Positions 61,945-64,000 of a stretch of DNA of 64,000 nt are shown here, piece after piece. The notes beneath the pieces are model-generated. The model saw only the letters and a list, made by a program, of their open reading frames with translations, was not told the origin of the DNA and searched no databases. The stretch covers positions 1 to 64,000 of the forward strand of contig NZ_JADIZJ010000002.1 of the NCBI RefSeq assembly GCF_016704835.1. The letters are read 5' to 3'. The stretch's first letter is position 1, and each line of letters begins with the position of its first letter. Source of the DNA: Sphingopyxis sp. (GTDB taxonomy: Bacteria; Pseudomonadota; Alphaproteobacteria; Sphingomonadales; Sphingomonadaceae). The position numbers and the translations under genes are program-made.

Positions 61945-62628
61945 ATGTTCAAAAGACCCACCAATCATTATGGCCGCGCGCCTGAGCCGGTCACGCCCTA
62001 CCAGCGCGCCGCGCAAGTGTGGGACGATCGGATCGGATCGGCGCGCGTCCAGGCCAAGAACTGGCGGCTCGCCTTCTTCGGCTCGTTGATCATCTCCGCT
62101 GGTCTTGCCGGCGGCCTGGTCTGGCAGTCCGCCCGCGGGACGATCACGCCCTGGGTCGTCGAGGTCGACAAGCTGGGTGAAGCGCGCGCGGTCGCGCCGG
62201 CCGACGGCGATTATCAACCGACCGATCCGCAGGTCGCGTTCCATCTCGCGCGCTTCATCGAACATGTTCGCAGCATTCCCGCCGATCCGGTCGTGCTGCG
62301 GGCCGACTGGCTCAGCGCTTATGACTTTACCACCGCGACCGGAGCGCAGGCGCTCAATGACTATGCCCGCACCAACGATCCCTTTGCCGAGGTCGGCAAG
62401 GCCCAGGTCGCGGTCGATGTGTCGAGCGTCATTCGGGCTTCGAAAGACAGCTTCCGCATCGCCTGGAGCGAGCGCCGATATCAGGACGGCAGCCTAGTCG
62501 AGCGTTCGCGCTGGTCGGCGATCGTGACCGTCGCGATCCGGCCGCCACGCACGCCCGACGCGCTTCGCCGCAACCCGATCGGGCTGTTTGTCAATGCTAT
62601 CAACTGGTCGAAGGAACTCAGCCAATGA
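61945..62628 (+). CDS. trbF: TrbF, VirB8-like
   Basis: A 227-residue protein with a short cytoplasmic segment, one membrane helix (about 36-54) and a VirB8/NTF2-like periplasmic domain (FIEHVRSIPADPVVLR). AAAGGA precedes the ATG. Nucleates channel assembly. Confidence 0.9.
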   Translation: MFKRPTNHYGRAPEPVTPYQRAAQVWDDRIGSARVQAKNWRLAFFGSLIISAGLAGGLVWQSARGTITPWVVEVDKLGEARAVAPADGDYQPTDPQVAFHLARFIEHVRSIPADPVVLRADWLSAYDFTTATGAQALNDYARTNDPFAEVGKAQVAVDVSSVIRASKDSFRIAWSERRYQDGSLVERSRWSAIVTVAIRPPRTPDALRRNPIGLFVNAINWSKELSQ

Positions 62629-63479
62629 CGCGATATCCTCTGCTTCCGATCGCACTCGCAGCCATGCTTTCCTTGCTTGCGGCGCCCGCCGCGGCGAGCG
62701 AGGCCGCCGATCCCCGCCAGCGCGTCGGCCGCGCCAACGCCGAGGCGCGCGTGCAGCCCGACCGGCAAGGCTATCGGAACGCCATCCAGCAATATGCCTG
62801 GTCCGAAGGCGCGCTCTTTCAGGTCTATGCTGCGCCAGGGCAGGTCACCGACATCGTCCTCCAGGAGGGCGAACAGCTCGTCGGCCCGGGGCCGGTCGCC
62901 GCGGGCGACACGGTGCGCTGGATCATCGGCGATACGGTCAGCGGGACCGGCGCGCGGCGGCGCGTGCATATCCTGGCGAAGCCCACCCGATCCGATATCG
63001 CCACGAATCTCATCATCAACACCGACCGGCGCACCTATCATGTCGAGCTGCGCGCGACCGCCGCGGCCTATATGGCATCGGTATCCTGGACCTATCCCGC
63101 CGATGAGCTGATCGCCTTGCAGCTTGCCGAGGCCGAGGCGGCGAGGGTGGCGCCCGTTGCCGGGGCGATCGATCTCGCCGCGCTCAACTTCCGCTACCGC
63201 ATCGCAGGCGACAAGGCCGCGTGGCGGCCCGTGCGCGCCTTCGACGACTCGCGCCAGCTAATCATCGAATTCGGTGAGGATATCGCCACCGGCGATATGC
63301 CGCCACTCTTCGTCATCGGCGGCAGCGGCGAGGCCGAGCTTGTCAACTACCGGGTGCAGGGCCGCTACATGATCGTCGACCGCCTTTTCGAGCGCGGCGA
63401 ACTCCGCTTGGGCGCCGGAAAGCAGGCCCGCGTCGTTCGGATCAAGCGTGAAATGCCGCGCCGCCGGGGGCGGTCGTGA
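62625..63479 (+). CDS. trbG: TrbG, VirB9-like
   Basis: A 284-residue secreted protein with signal peptide (to AAASEA) and VirB9 strands (WSEGALFQVYAAPGQVTDI, DIATNLIINTDRRTYHVEL, RYRIAGD). Outer-membrane core-complex component. Overlaps trbF and trbI. Confidence 0.91.
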   Translation: MTRYPLLPIALAAMLSLLAAPAAASEAADPRQRVGRANAEARVQPDRQGYRNAIQQYAWSEGALFQVYAAPGQVTDIVLQEGEQLVGPGPVAAGDTVRWIIGDTVSGTGARRRVHILAKPTRSDIATNLIINTDRRTYHVELRATAAAYMASVSWTYPADELIALQLAEAEAARVAPVAGAIDLAALNFRYRIAGDKAAWRPVRAFDDSRQLIIEFGEDIATGDMPPLFVIGGSGEAELVNYRVQGRYMIVDRLFERGELRLGAGKQARVVRIKREMPRRRGRS

Positions 63480-64000
63480 CCGGGCCGGCAAGCGAGGCGG
63501 TGGCGCCCGCCGACGTGCCGGAAGCGGGCGAGCGCACGGCGCCCGGCCCGGAGGTCGATCCTTTTCGGCTACGCGGCGACACGCCGCGGGTCATGCGGCT
63601 TTCGCGCAAGGCGCTCGCGATGATCGGCGCTGCCGGCGGCACCGCGATCGGCGGCGCTCTGCTCTGGGCGCTGCAACCCGTAGCCCCGAAGACCGCCGAG
63701 AATCTCTACACGGCCGATGGAGCGAATCGCGCCGAAGTCGTCACCGGTGCGCCCGCCGACTATGGCAAGGTGCCGAAGCTCGGACCGCCGCTACCCGGCG
63801 ATCTCGGGCGACCGATCGTCTCGGCGCAGCAGAACGGCGAGACGATCCCGGTGCCGCCGATGGGAAATCCGCCCGCCGGCGGGCGCTCACCCGCCGACAA
63901 GGCGCGCGATCGGGCGCGGCTGGAGCGCGAGGCCGCCACGGCGAGCCGGATATTCCTTGGAGGAGGGACCTCGGGCGCGCCGGTGGCAGACGCGCAGCGT
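63476..64000 (+). CDS. trbI: TrbI, VirB10-like (cut by the window end)
   Basis: A GTG start at 63476 overlaps the trbG stop (GTGA). The first 175 codons show a cytoplasmic part, one membrane helix (ALAMIGAAGGTAIGGALLWA) and a proline-rich linker, as in VirB10 energy sensors. The beta-barrel domain is beyond the window. Confidence 0.88.
   Translation, partial: MTGPASEAVAPADVPEAGERTAPGPEVDPFRLRGDTPRVMRLSRKALAMIGAAGGTAIGGALLWALQPVAPKTAENLYTADGANRAEVVTGAPADYGKVPKLGPPLPGDLGRPIVSAQQNGETIPVPPMGNPPAGGRSPADKARDRARLEREAATASRIFLGGGTSGAPVADAQR

Noticed and set aside
1..64000. Integrase, attachment site or tRNA gene marking the element end
   Set aside because: None could be found on either strand. The element's left boundary is uncertain (between about 12.6 and 16.5 kb) and its right end is outside the window.

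Overview
The window is high-GC DNA with the gene content of an alphaproteobacterium of the order Sphingomonadales (Sphingopyxis, Sphingobium or Novosphingobium-like). Three things point there: a lasso-peptide locus with a TonB receptor, FecR, an ECF sigma factor and an isopeptidase; a luxR-luxI-phyH quorum-sensing block; and a sphingomonad-type integrative or conjugative plasmid backbone with DUF736, DUF2958, DUF2493, DUF2840 and a trb-type secretion system. No integrase, replication initiator, ParA, tRNA or rRNA gene was found, so integrated element and plasmid cannot be told apart here.

Layout. (1) 1-9.5 kb: lasso-peptide cluster. It has a candidate precursor ending near 520, a frame-disrupted maturation protein B, a cyclase C, and on the other strand sigma factor, FecR, TonB receptor and isopeptidase. 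The first 1.75 kb alternates reading frame many times. (2) 9.6-12.6 kb: minus-strand quorum-sensing run luxR, luxI, phyH, gntR; the last three overlap by ATGA. (3) 13-16.4 kb: an ATPase, then a minus-strand operon of small proteins and two SRAP-type proteins behind a perfect GTTC-N7-GTTC LexA box. (4) 16.5-28 kb: element core block 1, with DUF2958, ParB (frameshifted), several unknowns, a strawberry-notch methyltransferase/helicase, a Toprim primase-like protein and a DUF2493 protein. (5) 28-42 kb: a cargo island that looks like defence genes. It holds HEPN-nucleotidyltransferase, a broken DMT transporter, DUF2971 with a DUF4365-like nuclease, an XRE regulator divergent from a bacterial ubiquitin-like conjugation operon (three-Ubl protein, E2, JAMM protease, E1), a convergent papain-like protease with a 63-residue partner, an AbiE toxin-antitoxin pair under four 29-bp palindromes, and a DUF5131-TcmP pair. 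(6) 42.4-64 kb: element core block 2 and the conjugation machinery: nuclease-like protein, three DUF736 proteins, DUF2285, HTH, DUF2840, TraF peptidase, lytic transglycosylase, relaxase, VirD4/TraG, CopG, RadC, then trbBCDEJ-K-LFGI, with trbI running off the end.

How it fits together: the two conserved backbone blocks supply maintenance, DNA processing and transfer, and the 28-42 kb cargo is inserted between them. The most noteworthy system is the ubiquitin-like operon at 33.1-35.5 kb. Its four genes are chained by 4-nt overlaps, its modifier ends in GG plus two residues, and it runs tail-to-tail into a predicted cysteine-protease operon that overlaps it by 27 bp. Several genes (lasso B and C, parB, a gene at 20.4 kb, the strawberry-notch gene, DUF2285) show one-base shifts, many in homopolymers. 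These may be sequencing errors rather than true decay.
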